Shown piece by piece: positions 20,949-31,248 of a DNA stretch of 64,000 nt (positions are counted from its first letter, which is position 1; every line of letters starts with the position of its first letter). The position numbers and the translations under genes are program-made. Origin of the DNA: Novosphingobium profundi. Lineage in GTDB: Bacteria; Pseudomonadota; Alphaproteobacteria; Sphingomonadales; Sphingomonadaceae. Location of the stretch: assembly GCF_018491765.1 (NCBI RefSeq), contig NZ_JABWCU010000012.1:149189-213188 (forward strand). Direction: 5' to 3'. The notes under the pieces are model-generated. The model was not told where the DNA came from, searched no databases, and saw nothing but the letters and a program-made list of their open reading frames with translations.

Positions 20949-21911
20949 ATGAACGATCAGGTTTCACACACGGACAGTGCCCGTCAGGTCGAACGCCTCA
21001 TGGGCGAGGAACTATCCCGTGGAGACGCGTCCGCGCAAACCGTTCTGCCGATCCTGAGGCACCTGATTTCCGCTGAGGACAATTCGGTGTTCAGCGACGA
21101 GATACTCGCCCGGGTGCGCGGGATGCTGAACGACCTCGCCGCCCAGTTGCTGGAAGCCCTGCGCGATCATACAGGCGAGCGGGCGGCCGATGAAGAGGCT
21201 CACGGCCAGTCGGCAAGCCTCGCGCAGGCCTTCATCGATAATCCCGAGTTGCTTGCCCATGTGCACGCCCTCGCGCTCGAATGGCAATTGTCCGAGCGTT
21301 TGCAGGCGCGCCTGGCACTCGATCCCGTGGTCTCGCCTCTGCTCCAGGCCCTCATCGCGTCGTCGGACCAGGCGACGCAGGACACCGCGATGCGGTTTCT
21401 CGCGGCCCAGGCGCGCTGGTGCCAGGCCCAGCGTCGCATGCGCTTGCCGCTTGGCGAGCTGCCCGGCGAACTGCTTCACGCGGCCTTGATGACCCTTCGC
21501 GTACTGCGCATCGAGGATCGCGCGTTCCTCGACAGGTGCGCGCAGGTCGAAAGCGAAATTCGCGCGCGCTACGATGAAGGCGCCTCACGGCTTGGCCTTG
21601 CCTCGCACCTCCTCTTCACCTTGGGGGGAGGGGCCCAGGCCGCCCTTTCGGTCGCCAGCGCCGGGCCCGCGCTTTTCCTCAGCGCTTTGGGGTTGGCCTC
21701 GGGGCAGGACCGCGATCTCGTGGTCTATTCGACCCACGAGAGCCAGATGGCGCGTTTCGCGCTCGCGCTGCGAGCCTCGGGGCTCAAGGGTAATGCGGTC
21801 GAACAGGAATTCCTGGCGATACATCCCGAAGTTCTTTTGCCCGAAGGGTTCGGGGCGATCGGTGTCGATCGGGCGGCGGCGCTGCTCAACGCCGGGTACG
21901 GCGCGAACTGA
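20949..21911 (+). CDS. conserved-looking hypothetical helical protein
   Basis: A 320-aa cytoplasmic protein that I do not recognise. It is helix-rich, with HEAT-like runs (LIASSDQATQDTAMRFLAAQARWCQAQ; LHAALMTLRVLRIEDRAFLDRC) and a small hydrophobic patch near residues 215-250 (LASHLLFTLGGGAQAALSV, PALFLSALGLASG). No catalytic motif or signal peptide is seen. Its stop overlaps the start of the following kinase-like gene by one base, suggesting that the two act together. The CtrA-like sequence upstream would control both. Confidence 0.75.
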   Translation: MNDQVSHTDSARQVERLMGEELSRGDASAQTVLPILRHLISAEDNSVFSDEILARVRGMLNDLAAQLLEALRDHTGERAADEEAHGQSASLAQAFIDNPELLAHVHALALEWQLSERLQARLALDPVVSPLLQALIASSDQATQDTAMRFLAAQARWCQAQRRMRLPLGELPGELLHAALMTLRVLRIEDRAFLDRCAQVESEIRARYDEGASRLGLASHLLFTLGGGAQAALSVASAGPALFLSALGLASGQDRDLVVYSTHESQMARFALALRASGLKGNAVEQEFLAIHPEVLLPEGFGAIGVDRAAALLNAGYGAN

Positions 21912-23290
21912 TGCGCTCCGATGGCACCATTCTCGCCCGCGGCTTGAGCGATGGAGAGGATTTCCTGCTGAGCGCCGACGAACCGCTCGCGGGATTGCAC
22001 TTGCGGTGCGGGGGCCAGTTGCCCGGCCCGATCGCGGTTCCCGAATTGCTCGAACTCGTACGCAAGGCACGGCGCTATGGTTTTCGCCTGGCGCGTGCGG
22101 TTTCGGCGCAGGACGGATCCGAGATCGTCACGGCCTGGGTCGAAGCCGAGCCGCGCGACGGTTCGCAAGGATGTGAAATTCGTGTTCGCAACTGGCGAAG
22201 CGCTCCCCAGCCGGCCGAGGACTCGACGGCCAGCGAGGCGCGGCGTGCCACGACCGACCGGCATCTGGCGGAACTTTCGGCCCGGCTCGATGCTGGCCAG
22301 CGGGTTCTCGCAGTGGAGACCGACAATCCCGAATTGGGAGGCATCGCCGCGGCGATGGAAGCGGGCATCGGCCGGCCTTGGACTGACTTCCTTCCCCCCG
22401 AGAATGTGACCCATCAACAGCCGCTGCACTGGAGGTTGCTGGATGGCACGCGCGTGATCGTCGCCGGTTCAACGCGGACCTTCCAGGTCCGGCTTATTCC
22501 CGCGATGCAACCCGGTTTCGATCCGGCGGGCTTCGAATTGCTGCTGCTCTCGGACGAGCCGCCGCCACGGCTTGGCCCAGTTGGCGCGGGCGCCTTGCCG
22601 ACGAACCGGCGCGGCCTCGTCGGGCAGGAGCTTGCGCCCGTGCTTCGCCAACCGATCTCGCGTATCATCGCCAATGCCGAGACGATCCGCACCCGCATGG
22701 CGGGGCCATTGCCCGACGCCTACGCGGGTTACGCGAGCGAGATTTCGAGCGCGGGCCGGCTCCTTCTCGATCTGCTCGACGATCTTTCCGATCTCGAAGT
22801 CGTCGAGGCACGCGATTTCCAGACCGCACCCGACCAGATCGACCTCGGCGAGGTATCCCGTCAGGCGGCGGGCATTCTGAACGTGCGCGCCCGTGAAAAG
22901 GCGATCACGCTGCTCGCTCCGGGGGCGGACGCCAGTCTCGGCGCAATTGCCGAGTTTCGCAGGGTTCTCCAGATCCTGCTCAACCTGATCGGCAATGCGA
23001 TCCGCTATTCCCCGCATGGGTCGCGGATCTGGATCGATCTGGAGCGGGCTGGAGCGATGGTTCGCGTCGTGGTGCGTGATGAAGGGCCGGGCTTGACCAG
23101 CGACCAGCAGGCGCGGGTCTTTGACAAGTTCGAACGGCTTGGGCGCTTTGGTGACGGGGGATCGGGCCTCGGTCTGTTCATTTCCCGCCGTCTGGCGCGC
23201 GCGATGGGCGGCGATCTTACCGTTGAGAGCGCCGAAGGCGAGGGCGCCCGCTTTATCCTTACGGTCCCGGCCGACCCGGACGCAATCTAG
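21911..23290 (+). CDS. histidine-kinase-like protein without phospho-acceptor His
   Basis: A 459-aa soluble protein. Residues 1-215 are a PAS-like/unknown sensory region; residues 235-300 form a HisKA-like two-helix domain ending DLLDDLSDLEVVEA. The H-box reads ELAPVLRQPISRI, so Pro243 stands where SHELRTP has its histidine. The catalytic domain is intact: N box LLNLIGNAIRYSP (residues 357-368), G1 DEGPGL, F box FDKFERLG, G2 GSGLGLFISRRLA. It can probably bind ATP but cannot autophosphorylate at the normal site. Pseudokinases of this kind exist in alphaproteobacteria (DivL has Tyr at this place), and the gene may act as an allosteric partner of another kinase; that is inference. Confidence 0.88.
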   Translation: MRSDGTILARGLSDGEDFLLSADEPLAGLHLRCGGQLPGPIAVPELLELVRKARRYGFRLARAVSAQDGSEIVTAWVEAEPRDGSQGCEIRVRNWRSAPQPAEDSTASEARRATTDRHLAELSARLDAGQRVLAVETDNPELGGIAAAMEAGIGRPWTDFLPPENVTHQQPLHWRLLDGTRVIVAGSTRTFQVRLIPAMQPGFDPAGFELLLLSDEPPPRLGPVGAGALPTNRRGLVGQELAPVLRQPISRIIANAETIRTRMAGPLPDAYAGYASEISSAGRLLLDLLDDLSDLEVVEARDFQTAPDQIDLGEVSRQAAGILNVRAREKAITLLAPGADASLGAIAEFRRVLQILLNLIGNAIRYSPHGSRIWIDLERAGAMVRVVVRDEGPGLTSDQQARVFDKFERLGRFGDGGSGLGLFISRRLARAMGGDLTVESAEGEGARFILTVPADPDAI

Positions 23291-23400
23291 CCGCACCGGC
23301 GCGATTTCGCGTGTCCGTCAGGCAGGTGAATGGCTCCGCCTTGGCGCGGGAGGATGCGCTGCGCGTTCGTATCGAGCGCCTTTCAGATGCCTCCACAACG

Positions 23401-23427
23401 AAAAAGGCCCCCGCTTTCGCGAGGGCC
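23401..23427 (-). terminator. intrinsic terminator of gltA
   Basis: On the minus strand GGCCCTCGC, loop GAAA, GCGGGGGCC (9-bp stem with one mismatch) is followed by TTTTT. It lies about 35 bases after the gltA stop. Confidence 0.85.
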
Positions 23428-23461
23428 GATTTCGTTCAGAAGCCCGTCAAGGGCTGCCTGA

Positions 23462-24745
23462 TCAACGCTTGCCGAGCGGCACGTAGTCGCGCTGCGTCGG
23501 GCCGGTGTAGAGCTGGCGCGGACGGCCGATGCGCTGGCCGGGATCCGAGATCATTTCGTTCCACTGCGCGACCCAGCCCACGGTGCGGGCGAGCGCGAAG
23601 AGCACGGTGAACATGTCGGTCGGGAAGCCGATCGCCGAAAGCACGACGCCCGAGTAGAAGTCGACATTCGGGAAGAGCTTCTTCTCGATGAAGTACGGAT
23701 CGTTGAGCGCGATTTCCTCGAGGCGCATGGCGGTCTCGAAGAGCGGATCGGTGACGTTGAGCGCTTCGAAGACTTCGCGGACGGTCGACTGCATGACGGT
23801 CGCGCGCGGGTCGTAGTTCTTGTAGACGCGGTGACCGAAGCCCATGAGACGGAACGGATCGTTCTTGTCCTTGGCACGTTCGATGTAGTGCGGAATGCGG
23901 TCCGGAGTGCCGATTTCACGCAGCATGTTGAGGCAGGCTTCGTTCGCGCCGCCGTGGGCCGGGCCCCAGAGGCATGCGATGCCGGCCGCGATGCACGCGA
24001 AGGGGTTGGCACCCGACGAACCGGCGAGGCGCACGGTCGAGGTCGACGCGTTCTGCTCATGGTCGGCGTGGAGGATGAAGATGCGGTCCATCGCCTTTTC
24101 GACGGCGGGGATCACTTCGTATTCCTCGGCGGGAACGCCGAACGTCATGCGCAGGAAGTTGCCCGTGTACGACAGATTGTTGTCGGGGTAGAGCATGGGC
24201 TGGCCGACCGAGTACTTGTACGCGGCTGCCGCGATCGTCGGCATCTTGGCGATCAGGCGGTGGCTGGCGATCTTGCGCTGCTCGGGATCGGTGATGTCGG
24301 TCGAGTCGTGGTAGAACGCCGAAAGCGCACCGACGATACCGCACATGATCGCCATCGGGTGCGCGTCACGACGGAAACCCTGGTAGAAGTGACGCAGCTG
24401 CTCGTGGATCATCGTGTGGCGGCTGATCGTGTATTCGAACTTCGAGAGTTCGTCCTGGCTCGGCAATTCACCGTTGAGCAGCAGGTAGCTGACTTCCATG
24501 AACGAGGAGCTCTCGGCGAGCTGGCCGATCGGATAGCCGCGGTGCAGCAGGACACCCTGGTCGCCGTCGATGTAGGTGAGCGCGGATTCGCAGCTCGCCG
24601 TCGAGGTAAACCCGGGGTCATAGGTGAACTTACCGGTCTGGCCGTAGAGCTTGCGGATGTCGATGACCTCCGGCCCAACGCTGCCCTTCAGGACGGGGTA
24701 CTCGAAATCCGCGCCGTCCGCGCTCAGTTTAACCTGATCACCCAC
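23462..24745 (-). CDS. gltA: citrate synthase
   Basis: A 427-aa type II citrate synthase, the entry enzyme of the TCA cycle (oxaloacetate plus acetyl-CoA to citrate). Family blocks include [69 protein letters not shown] (active-site His) and the C-terminal [12 protein letters not shown]. It starts at GTG 24745 with AAGGAG nine bases upstream. It lies 13 bases after gltX on the same strand and ends at a strong hairpin terminator. Confidence 0.98.
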   Translation of the reverse strand: MGDQVKLSADGADFEYPVLKGSVGPEVIDIRKLYGQTGKFTYDPGFTSTASCESALTYIDGDQGVLLHRGYPIGQLAESSSFMEVSYLLLNGELPSQDELSKFEYTISRHTMIHEQLRHFYQGFRRDAHPMAIMCGIVGALSAFYHDSTDITDPEQRKIASHRLIAKMPTIAAAAYKYSVGQPMLYPDNNLSYTGNFLRMTFGVPAEEYEVIPAVEKAMDRIFILHADHEQNASTSTVRLAGSSGANPFACIAAGIACLWGPAHGGANEACLNMLREIGTPDRIPHYIERAKDKNDPFRLMGFGHRVYKNYDPRATVMQSTVREVFEALNVTDPLFETAMRLEEIALNDPYFIEKKLFPNVDFYSGVVLSAIGFPTDMFTVLFALARTVGWVAQWNEMISDPGQRIGRPRQLYTGPTQRDYVPLGKR

Positions 24746-24758
24746 CAGTTCTTACTCC

Positions 24759-26228
24759 TTATGCTTGTGTCTCGGTCTCCTCCCCGGCCTGCGCAGCGAT
24801 GCGCGCGAGACTTTCGTCCCGGCCCAGGAGTACCAATACGTCGAAAATCCCCGGCGAAGTCGTCTGACCCGTCAGGGCTGCCCGCAGCGGTTGTGCAAGC
24901 TTGCCGAGGCCCAGTTCGAGCTCTCCGGCCATTGCCTTAAGGCTGGCTTCCAGCGCCTCGAGGTTCCATTCGGAAACCGCGTTCAGTCGCTCATGAATTG
25001 CGGCCAGGCGCTCGCGCGCCTCGTCGGTCAGGAGCTTCTGTGCCTTCTCGGTCATATCGAGAGGGCGCTTGGCGAAAAGGAAGGCAGCGCCTTCTGCAAG
25101 TTCGTTGAGATCCTTGGCGCGGACCTTGAGTTCGGCCATCGCGCGCGCCAGCAGGTCCTTGTCCGCGTCCGCGTATCCGGCCGCGACAAGGCGCGGCAGC
25201 ACGAGCTCGGCAAGATAGCTGTCGTCGGCTTCGCGCAGATAGTGGCCATTGAGATTGAGCAGCTTGGCGAGGTCGAAGCGCGAGGCGCCCTTATTGACGT
25301 TGACGATGTCGAACCATTCGACCGCCTGGTCGCGGCTGATGATTTCCTCGTCGCCATGGCCCCAGCCAAGACGCAGCAGGTAGTTGAACACCGCGTCGGG
25401 AAGCAGGCCCATCTCGTCGCGATAGGCATCGACGCCGAGCGCCCCGTGGCGCTTGGAAAGCTTGGCTCCGTCGGCGCCGTGAATCAGCGGGATATGCGCG
25501 TAGACCGGGTCGTCCCAGCCGCCCTCGATCGCGTTCATCGCGCGCAGGATGACGAGCTGGCGGAAGGCGTTGTTGATGTGGTCGTCGCCGCGGATGACGT
25601 GGGTCACGCCCATGTCGCGGTCGTCGACGACGACGGCGAGCATGTAGGTGGGCGTGCCGTCCGACCGCAGGATCACGAAATCGTCGAGTTCGCGGTTCTG
25701 GACGGTGATTGCGCCCTGGACCTGATCCTCGATCGTCGTCTCGCCCTCACGCGGCGCCTTGATGCGCACGACATAGGCGTCGCCGTCCGGCCATGTCGAT
25801 GCGTCCGCGTCGCGCCATTCGCTGTCGATGCGGAACGGGCGGCGCTCTTCCTGTGCCTTCTGGCGGCGTTCGGCGAGCTGCTCGCTGGTCAGGTAGCAGC
25901 GATAGGCGTGCCCGGCCTCAAGCAGTTGCGCCGCGACCTGGGCATGGCGGTCCGAGCGCGCGAACTGGAAGACGGGCTCTTCGTCCCCGGCCAGGCCCAG
26001 CCACGAGAGTCCGTCGAAGATGGCCCCGATCGCGGCGTCGGTCGAGCGAGCACGATCGGTGTCCTCGATGCGAAGCAGGTACTTGCCACCGTGGTGGCGC
26101 GCGAAAAGCCAGTTGAACAGCGCCGTTCGGGCACCACCGATGTGGAGGAAGCCGGTTGGCGAGGGGGCAAAGCGCGTAACGACGGCCTTCGTGCCGTTCG
26201 ATCCGCTCGATGCACTACCACTTGCCAT
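24759..26228 (-). CDS. gltX: glutamate--tRNA ligase
   Basis: A 489-aa class I aminoacyl-tRNA synthetase. Start ATG 26228 is chosen because AGGAAGG is eight bases upstream; ATG 26234 and 26249 are also in frame. The HIGH-like motif is [16 protein letters not shown], the KMSKS equivalent is [14 protein letters not shown], and the family insert [21 protein letters not shown] is present. The N-terminal [14 protein letters not shown] is a short low-complexity leader. It is transcribed with gltA and diverges from comEC. Confidence 0.96.
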   Translation of the reverse strand: MASGSASSGSNGTKAVVTRFAPSPTGFLHIGGARTALFNWLFARHHGGKYLLRIEDTDRARSTDAAIGAIFDGLSWLGLAGDEEPVFQFARSDRHAQVAAQLLEAGHAYRCYLTSEQLAERRQKAQEERRPFRIDSEWRDADASTWPDGDAYVVRIKAPREGETTIEDQVQGAITVQNRELDDFVILRSDGTPTYMLAVVVDDRDMGVTHVIRGDDHINNAFRQLVILRAMNAIEGGWDDPVYAHIPLIHGADGAKLSKRHGALGVDAYRDEMGLLPDAVFNYLLRLGWGHGDEEIISRDQAVEWFDIVNVNKGASRFDLAKLLNLNGHYLREADDSYLAELVLPRLVAAGYADADKDLLARAMAELKVRAKDLNELAEGAAFLFAKRPLDMTEKAQKLLTDEARERLAAIHERLNAVSEWNLEALEASLKAMAGELELGLGKLAQPLRAALTGQTTSPGIFDVLVLLGRDESLARIAAQAGEETETQA

Positions 26229-26290
26229 TTTCATCACCTTCCTGTCCAATTCCGGGGATGGCGCAAGAGGCCGTGATCCCCGGTGAATTC

Positions 26291-28540
26291 ATGAGCCCGG
26301 ACCCTGCGTCCGGGGCCGCTGCACTGCGGCGTCGGCAATGGAACAGCGAACGCAACTTGTCGAGTGCTTTGGCGGCAATTGAAGGATTTCTTTCGCAATC
26401 GGGTCACGATCATCTCCCGTGGCTTTGCGTAGCCTTCGGCGCTGGAATCGTGGCCTGGTTCGCGCTTCCCTTGCCGGCCTTCTGGATCGCGTTGATTTCG
26501 TTGTGCCTTGCAGCAAGCCTTGCGGCTCACGTCTTATGGCGGCGATTTGGTGTCTACGCGTACCTGTCGCAAGCTTTTTTTTGGATTCCCTTGCTGCTCG
26601 CGGCTGGGTGTGCCCTTATCTGGGCGCGTTCGGAGCTCGTCGGCACGGCGCCGATCGAGAGGCCGATCCTTGCGAGCCTGAGCGGGCGCGTGTTGTCGGT
26701 CGAGACGCAATCCGCGCTCGGGCGTCGTCGTCTGATTGTGGCGACGCGCGAACCCGGAACAGGCCGTGCGATCCGGATTCGGGTGAATTTGCCCGATCCT
26801 GTGGGTTTACAGGATGCTGTGCCCAAGCTCGCACCGGGCATGCTGGTGCGCTTTTCCGCCCGGCTCATGCCGCCCGCGCCTCCAATGTTGCCGGGGGGGT
26901 ACAATTTCGCCCGTACGGCCTGGTTTTCCGGTCTCGCGGCCAGCGGCACGGTTACCGGGCGGATCGACGTGCTCGACGATACGCGCCGGGCAGGACGTGT
27001 CGCCGAGTTGCGGCAGCGGATCTCTGCACATGTGCTCGAGCGGGTGAATGGCCCCGGGGCGGGGATCGCGGCCGCGCTTGCCTCTGGCGAGAGAGGGGCA
27101 ATCGACGCGCGGGATGACCAAGCCATGCGCGATTCCGGACTGGCTCACCTCCTCGCCATCAGCGGCCTGCATGTGAGCGCAGTCATCGGGCTTCTCTATG
27201 TCCTGACCCTGCGCGGGCTTGCACTTTGGCCCGCCCTGGCGCTGCGGGTTCGCCTGCCGATCGTCGCCGGCGGCTGCGGAGCCCTGGGCGGGATCGGCTA
27301 TACCTTGATGACCGGGGCGCAAGTGCCGACGGTCAGGTCTTGCATTGCGGCGCTCCTCGTCCTGCTTGCACTGGCGCTCGGGCGCGCACCGCTTTCGGTC
27401 CGGATGCTGACGGTCGCCGCGTTCGGCGTGCTGGCGCTGTGGCCCGAGACCATTACCGGACCAAGCTTCCAGATGAGCTTTGCCGCAGTCCTTGCGCTGG
27501 TTGCGCTCTCATCGAGCGCTTGGATGCACCGTTTCCTCGCTTCGAGGGACGAAGGCGTCATCCTTCGGGTCCTGCGCTGGTTGGCCTTGCTGATGCTCTC
27601 GGGGCTGGTGATCGAGCTGGCACTGATGCCGATTGCCTTGTTTCATTTCCACCGCGCAGGGATCTATGGTTCGCTTGCCAACCTCGTCGCGATCCCGATG
27701 ACGACCTTCGTGATCATGCCTGGCCTCGTCTTCGCCCTCGCGGCCGATCTCGTAGGCCTTGGTGCGCCGCTTTGGTGGACCGTCGGGCGTGCGATCGAGA
27801 TCATCCTCGCGATCGCGCACTGGGTTTCCGCGCGGCCCGGTGCCGTCACCGTCTTGCCAAGCCAGGGGGGGGCGGTGTTCGCGCTCTTCGTTGCCGGTGG
27901 CCTCTGGTTGGGGCTCTGGACCGGTCGAATCCGCATGCTGGGGCTGATACCGGCTGCGCTCGGCACCTTCAGTCTCGCCCAGCTTGAGCCCCCGGACCTG
28001 TTGATCGCGGGCGATGGCCGCAATGTCGGTATCGTGACGCAGGTGGATGGCGAGCCATCGCTAGCGTTGTTGCGGCCCAGCCGAAGCGATTACGTGCGGG
28101 AGAACTTCCTCGAGCTGGCGGGGTTGCGCGGAGAGGCCGGAGACCTCGGCGAGCACGCTGACGCACGATGCTCGCTCGATTTCTGCACGTTTGCGCTCGA
28201 GCGCGATGGCCAAACCTGGACGATCCTGCTTTCCCGGACCCGCGACCCGGTATCCGAGAGGGAACTTGCGGCCGCCTGCGACCGCGCCGACATCGTGATT
28301 GCCGACCGCTGGTTGCCGCGCAGTTGCCGTCCACGCTGGCTGAAGGCCGATCGCAGGCTGCTGAGCGGGACAGGCGGTCTCAGCGTCTATCTTGCGGCCG
28401 GGCGCGTGACGAGCGTAGCACAGGGGGAAGGCGAACACGGGTGGTGGCGATCAGCTCGTCCGCCTTCGGAGCTCACCGAGGTGGCTGCGCCCGCCTTGTC
28501 CGATATGGCAGGACGGCTACCCGCCGAGGTTCAGTGGTAA
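26291..28540 (+). CDS. comEC: ComEC/Rec2 family DNA-uptake membrane protein
   Basis: About 749 aa from the ATG at 26291; in-frame starts at 26210 and 26258 are possible but overlap the gltX leader. ComEC forms the inner-membrane channel for transforming DNA. An N-terminal TM pair is followed by the soluble DUF4131-like domain, then the competence domain with [20 protein letters not shown] and many helices. The C-terminal part (about residues 575-749) lacks the HxHxDH metal site of the metallo-beta-lactamase domain seen in Bacillus ComEC, as is frequent in alphaproteobacterial homologues. Whether the strain is naturally competent cannot be judged. The 3' end overlaps the lexA 3' end by 10 bases. 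Confidence 0.9.
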   Translation: MSPDPASGAAALRRRQWNSERNLSSALAAIEGFLSQSGHDHLPWLCVAFGAGIVAWFALPLPAFWIALISLCLAASLAAHVLWRRFGVYAYLSQAFFWIPLLLAAGCALIWARSELVGTAPIERPILASLSGRVLSVETQSALGRRRLIVATREPGTGRAIRIRVNLPDPVGLQDAVPKLAPGMLVRFSARLMPPAPPMLPGGYNFARTAWFSGLAASGTVTGRIDVLDDTRRAGRVAELRQRISAHVLERVNGPGAGIAAALASGERGAIDARDDQAMRDSGLAHLLAISGLHVSAVIGLLYVLTLRGLALWPALALRVRLPIVAGGCGALGGIGYTLMTGAQVPTVRSCIAALLVLLALALGRAPLSVRMLTVAAFGVLALWPETITGPSFQMSFAAVLALVALSSSAWMHRFLASRDEGVILRVLRWLALLMLSGLVIELALMPIALFHFHRAGIYGSLANLVAIPMTTFVIMPGLVFALAADLVGLGAPLWWTVGRAIEIILAIAHWVSARPGAVTVLPSQGGAVFALFVAGGLWLGLWTGRIRMLGLIPAALGTFSLAQLEPPDLLIAGDGRNVGIVTQVDGEPSLALLRPSRSDYVRENFLELAGLRGEAGDLGEHADARCSLDFCTFALERDGQTWTILLSRTRDPVSERELAAACDRADIVIADRWLPRSCRPRWLKADRRLLSGTGGLSVYLAAGRVTSVAQGEGEHGWWRSARPPSELTEVAAPALSDMAGRLPAEVQW

Positions 28541-29217
28541 CGGCGCAGCAAGCCTGCGAGCTTGCCCTGGACCTCGACTTCGTCCGGCCCGTAGATCTGA
28601 GGTTCGTAGGCGGCATTGGCCGGGTCGAGTCGGATCATACCTCCCTCGCGGCGCAGGAATTTCAGGGTCGCTTCCTCACCACGGATGAGGGCCACGATGA
28701 TTTCGCCATCGCGTGCCGTCCCCGTGCGCTTCACCAGCGCGAAATCGCCATCGAGGATGCCAGCTTCGACCATCGAGTCGCCCGAAACCTCGAGGGCGTA
28801 ATGTTCGCCCGAGCCCAGGAGAGCAGCTGGCACGGGGAGCATCGCCTGTCCTTCCAGTGCCTCGATCGGGACGCCCGCAGCGATCCGGCCGTGAAGCGGG
28901 ATTTCGACGACATCGTTGGCAGGCATGGGAAGCGAGCGCGAAGCCGGAACGGCGCTCGCAGGTTCGCTGGTTTGCGAGCCTGGCGCCGAGGAGGAGGGGC
29001 CATCTTCGGCGCGGCGCAGGACTTCGAGAGCGCGGGCACGGTTGGGCAGGCGCCGGATGAAGCCGCGTTCCTCGAGCGCCGAGATCAGGCGATGGACCCC
29101 CGACTTGGACTTGAGGTCGAGCGCTTCCTTCATCTCTTCGAAGCTGGGCGAGATGCCGGTGTCGTCAAGCCGGGTCTGGATGAACCGGAGCAATTCATGC
29201 TGCTTGCGGGTCAACAT
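28531..29217 (-). CDS. lexA: LexA repressor
   Basis: 228 aa from the ATG at 29217 ([13 protein letters not shown]); an upstream in-frame ATG at 29277 adds 20 untypical residues. LexA represses SOS genes and self-cleaves when RecA is activated. The N-terminal winged helix contains [33 protein letters not shown]; the cleavage site is Ala114-Gly115 ([11 protein letters not shown]); and the catalytic Ser148 (SGDSM) and Lys186 (TLKFLR) are present. The linker (residues about 70-100) is Ser/Pro/Ala-rich. A GAAC-N7-GAAC box lies 86 bases upstream, so autoregulation is expected. Confidence 0.97.
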   Translation of the reverse strand: MLTRKQHELLRFIQTRLDDTGISPSFEEMKEALDLKSKSGVHRLISALEERGFIRRLPNRARALEVLRRAEDGPSSSAPGSQTSEPASAVPASRSLPMPANDVVEIPLHGRIAAGVPIEALEGQAMLPVPAALLGSGEHYALEVSGDSMVEAGILDGDFALVKRTGTARDGEIIVALIRGEEATLKFLRREGGMIRLDPANAAYEPQIYGPDEVEVQGKLAGLLRRYH

Positions 29218-29302
29218 CGTCGCTGCCTTCTTTCTTGCGCCTGCCGAAGCCCGAACAAGGAAGAGTTCGGCCTTCAACGGTTTTCAGGAATGTTCCAATC
29301 GT

Positions 29303-29317
29303 GAACATTGCAAGAAC
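29303..29317 (-). promoter_or_regulatory. SOS (LexA) box upstream of lexA
   Basis: GAACATTGCAAGAAC fits exactly the alphaproteobacterial LexA operator GAAC-N7-GAAC. An additional GTTC half-site at 29292-29295 stands seven bases from the first GAAC, so three half-sites are phased together. The site lies between the end of moeA and the start of lexA, giving lexA its own SOS-controlled promoter within the supraoperon. Confidence 0.85.
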
Positions 29318-29341
29318 AATTAAGCAACGAAAATACACCCG

Positions 29342-30580
29342 TCAAGCGATACCACCATTTCCGAGCGGGTAAACGCGAACCGCCCCGCCAGCTGCGAGCA
29401 ATGCGCTGTTCGCGGGGCGATCTATGAGCACGTTGCTGGCCGCCAGGGCCGCGAGAGCGCCGCTGTCCTGGGTCTTCGCGGTCTCTACCCTTTCGCCATT
29501 CCAGATGCCGCGCAGGAACTCGCGGCGCGGACCGGTGGGGGGCAGTTCGTTGGCGAGCAGGGTGGTCACGGCGAGCGGGAGTGGCCTTGCCGCACCGAGT
29601 AATGCGCGCAGCAGCGGCAGCAGGAAATGGTAGCCGGTCACCAGCGCCGAGACCGGATTTCCCGGCAGGCCGACGATGACCTGCCGGCGTTGGCTGCGCT
29701 GGCGCGTCGCGACGAGGAGCGGCTTGCCGGGTTTGATGGCGATGCGCCAGAAGTCGATCGTCGCACCCCATTCCGCGAGGGCTGGCCGGATGAGATCGTG
29801 ATCGCCCACAGAGGCGCCGCCGCTGGTGACGATGACGTCGGCATGCGCGGCCTGTTCGAAGGCGTTCAGCAGTGCTTCAAGCGTGTCGGCGACCGGGCCG
29901 ATCCGCGTCACCGGAACCGCGAGATCGGCCACCATCGCCTCGAGCATGGCGCCGTTGCTCGCGGGGATCTGGTGGCGCTCGCAGGTTTCGGGATCGGCGG
30001 AAAGCTCGTCGCCGCTGTCGATGATGGCAACGTGCGGGCATCGGAATACCGGCAAATGCTTGTGGCCGGCCGAAACCGCGAGCGCGATCTGAGCGGGGCC
30101 GATCCGCGTGCCGGCGGGAAGGATTTCACGTCCGTCGACGAAATCGGCGCCGGCGCGGCGTACGTGACGATCCTGGGGGCTCGGCGCGGTTCCAGTGAGA
30201 CGCAGCGCATTGCCGTCGCGGGCCATGTCTTCCTGGACGATGACCGCGGCGGCATTGTCGGGCAGGAGCGCGCCGGTCGAGATGCGCACGGCCTCTCCGG
30301 CGCTCAGCGATCCGGAGTAAGGGTGACCGGCGGCGCTTTCGCCAATGATGCGCCACGGTCCAGCGAGATCGCTGTCGTACACCGCGTAGCCGTCCATCGC
30401 CGAGAGGTGCGCAGCGGGCTGCGTGCGGCGCGCCGTGAGCGGCTCGGCAAGGTAGCGCCCGATCGCGCCCGCCATATCGACATGTTCGCGCGGCATCGGG
30501 TCGGCGAGCGCGAAGAGGCGGGCCTGGGCGACCTCGAGCGGGATGGGCGACGCCTTCGCGGGAGCTTCCGTGGTGTTCAT
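29342..30580 (-). CDS. moeA: molybdopterin molybdenumtransferase
   Basis: A 412-aa protein from the ATG at 30580, which overlaps the moaC stop. MoeA inserts molybdate into adenylylated molybdopterin. Motifs are [13 protein letters not shown] (domain I), the [14 protein letters not shown]oCF-biosynthesis block, and [19 protein letters not shown]. Length matches the family. The order moaC-moeA-lexA downstream of trp genes is a known alphaproteobacterial arrangement. Confidence 0.96.
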   Translation of the reverse strand: MNTTEAPAKASPIPLEVAQARLFALADPMPREHVDMAGAIGRYLAEPLTARRTQPAAHLSAMDGYAVYDSDLAGPWRIIGESAAGHPYSGSLSAGEAVRISTGALLPDNAAAVIVQEDMARDGNALRLTGTAPSPQDRHVRRAGADFVDGREILPAGTRIGPAQIALAVSAGHKHLPVFRCPHVAIIDSGDELSADPETCERHQIPASNGAMLEAMVADLAVPVTRIGPVADTLEALLNAFEQAAHADVIVTSGGASVGDHDLIRPALAEWGATIDFWRIAIKPGKPLLVATRQRSQRRQVIVGLPGNPVSALVTGYHFLLPLLRALLGAARPLPLAVTTLLANELPPTGPRREFLRGIWNGERVETAKTQDSGALAALAASNVLIDRPANSALLAAGGAVRVYPLGNGGIA

Positions 30581-31074
30581 GCCCAGTCGCTGGCCTTCCA
30601 GTGCCCCGACTTGCCGCCCTGCTTCTCGACGAGACGAATGTCGGAGATGACCATGCCTTTGTCGAGCGCCTTGGCCATGTCGTAGATCGTCACCAACGCG
30701 ATCGAGACGGCGGTGATCGCCTCCATTTCGACTCCGGTCCTGCCCGTCACGGCGGCCGTCGCGCTGGCGCGGATCGCGCCGGTGAATTCCTGTTCGTCCT
30801 CGAAGGCGAAATCGAGGTTCACCGCGTCGATCGCCAATGCGTGGCACATCGGGATGAGCTCGGAAGTCTTCTTTGCGGCCATGATGCCGGCGATGCGTGC
30901 GGTTCCCAGTACGTCACCCTTGGGGGCATTGCCGGCCTTGATCGCGGCGAGCGCTTCGGCGGTCATCGTGATCGTGCCCGAGGCGACGGCGAGGCGGCGC
31001 GTCTCGGCCTTTTCGCCGACATCGACCATGCGGGCGGTTCCGTCCGTGTCGATGTGGGTGAGGGAGGTGCTCAA
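30577..31074 (-). CDS. moaC: cyclic pyranopterin monophosphate synthase accessory protein MoaC
   Basis: 165 aa from the TTG at 31074; a perfect AAAGGAG lies seven bases upstream and the resulting [19 protein letters not shown] is the usual N terminus. MoaC forms cPMP, the first stable molybdopterin precursor. Signatures: [19 protein letters not shown] and [25 protein letters not shown]. It overlaps moeA by 4 bases. The 174-bp gap to trpC holds no recognisable gene. Confidence 0.96.
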   Translation of the reverse strand: MSTSLTHIDTDGTARMVDVGEKAETRRLAVASGTITMTAEALAAIKAGNAPKGDVLGTARIAGIMAAKKTSELIPMCHALAIDAVNLDFAFEDEQEFTGAIRASATAAVTGRTGVEMEAITAVSIALVTIYDMAKALDKGMVISDIRLVEKQGGKSGHWKASDWA

Positions 31075-31248
31075 GCCGGGGCTCCTTTGGCGCAAGGTTG
31101 CAGTCAGATCGTCGCAGTTCGGGAAAGAACTCGTCACCCTCTTTCCGTCTGCGCTCTATGCGCAAAGGCCAAAGGGAACGGGCGATTAGGGATCACGCGC
31201 GGCGATGGTGCAACCTTTGCAGATCGGCCACGTGCAGGACAGCCCTTT

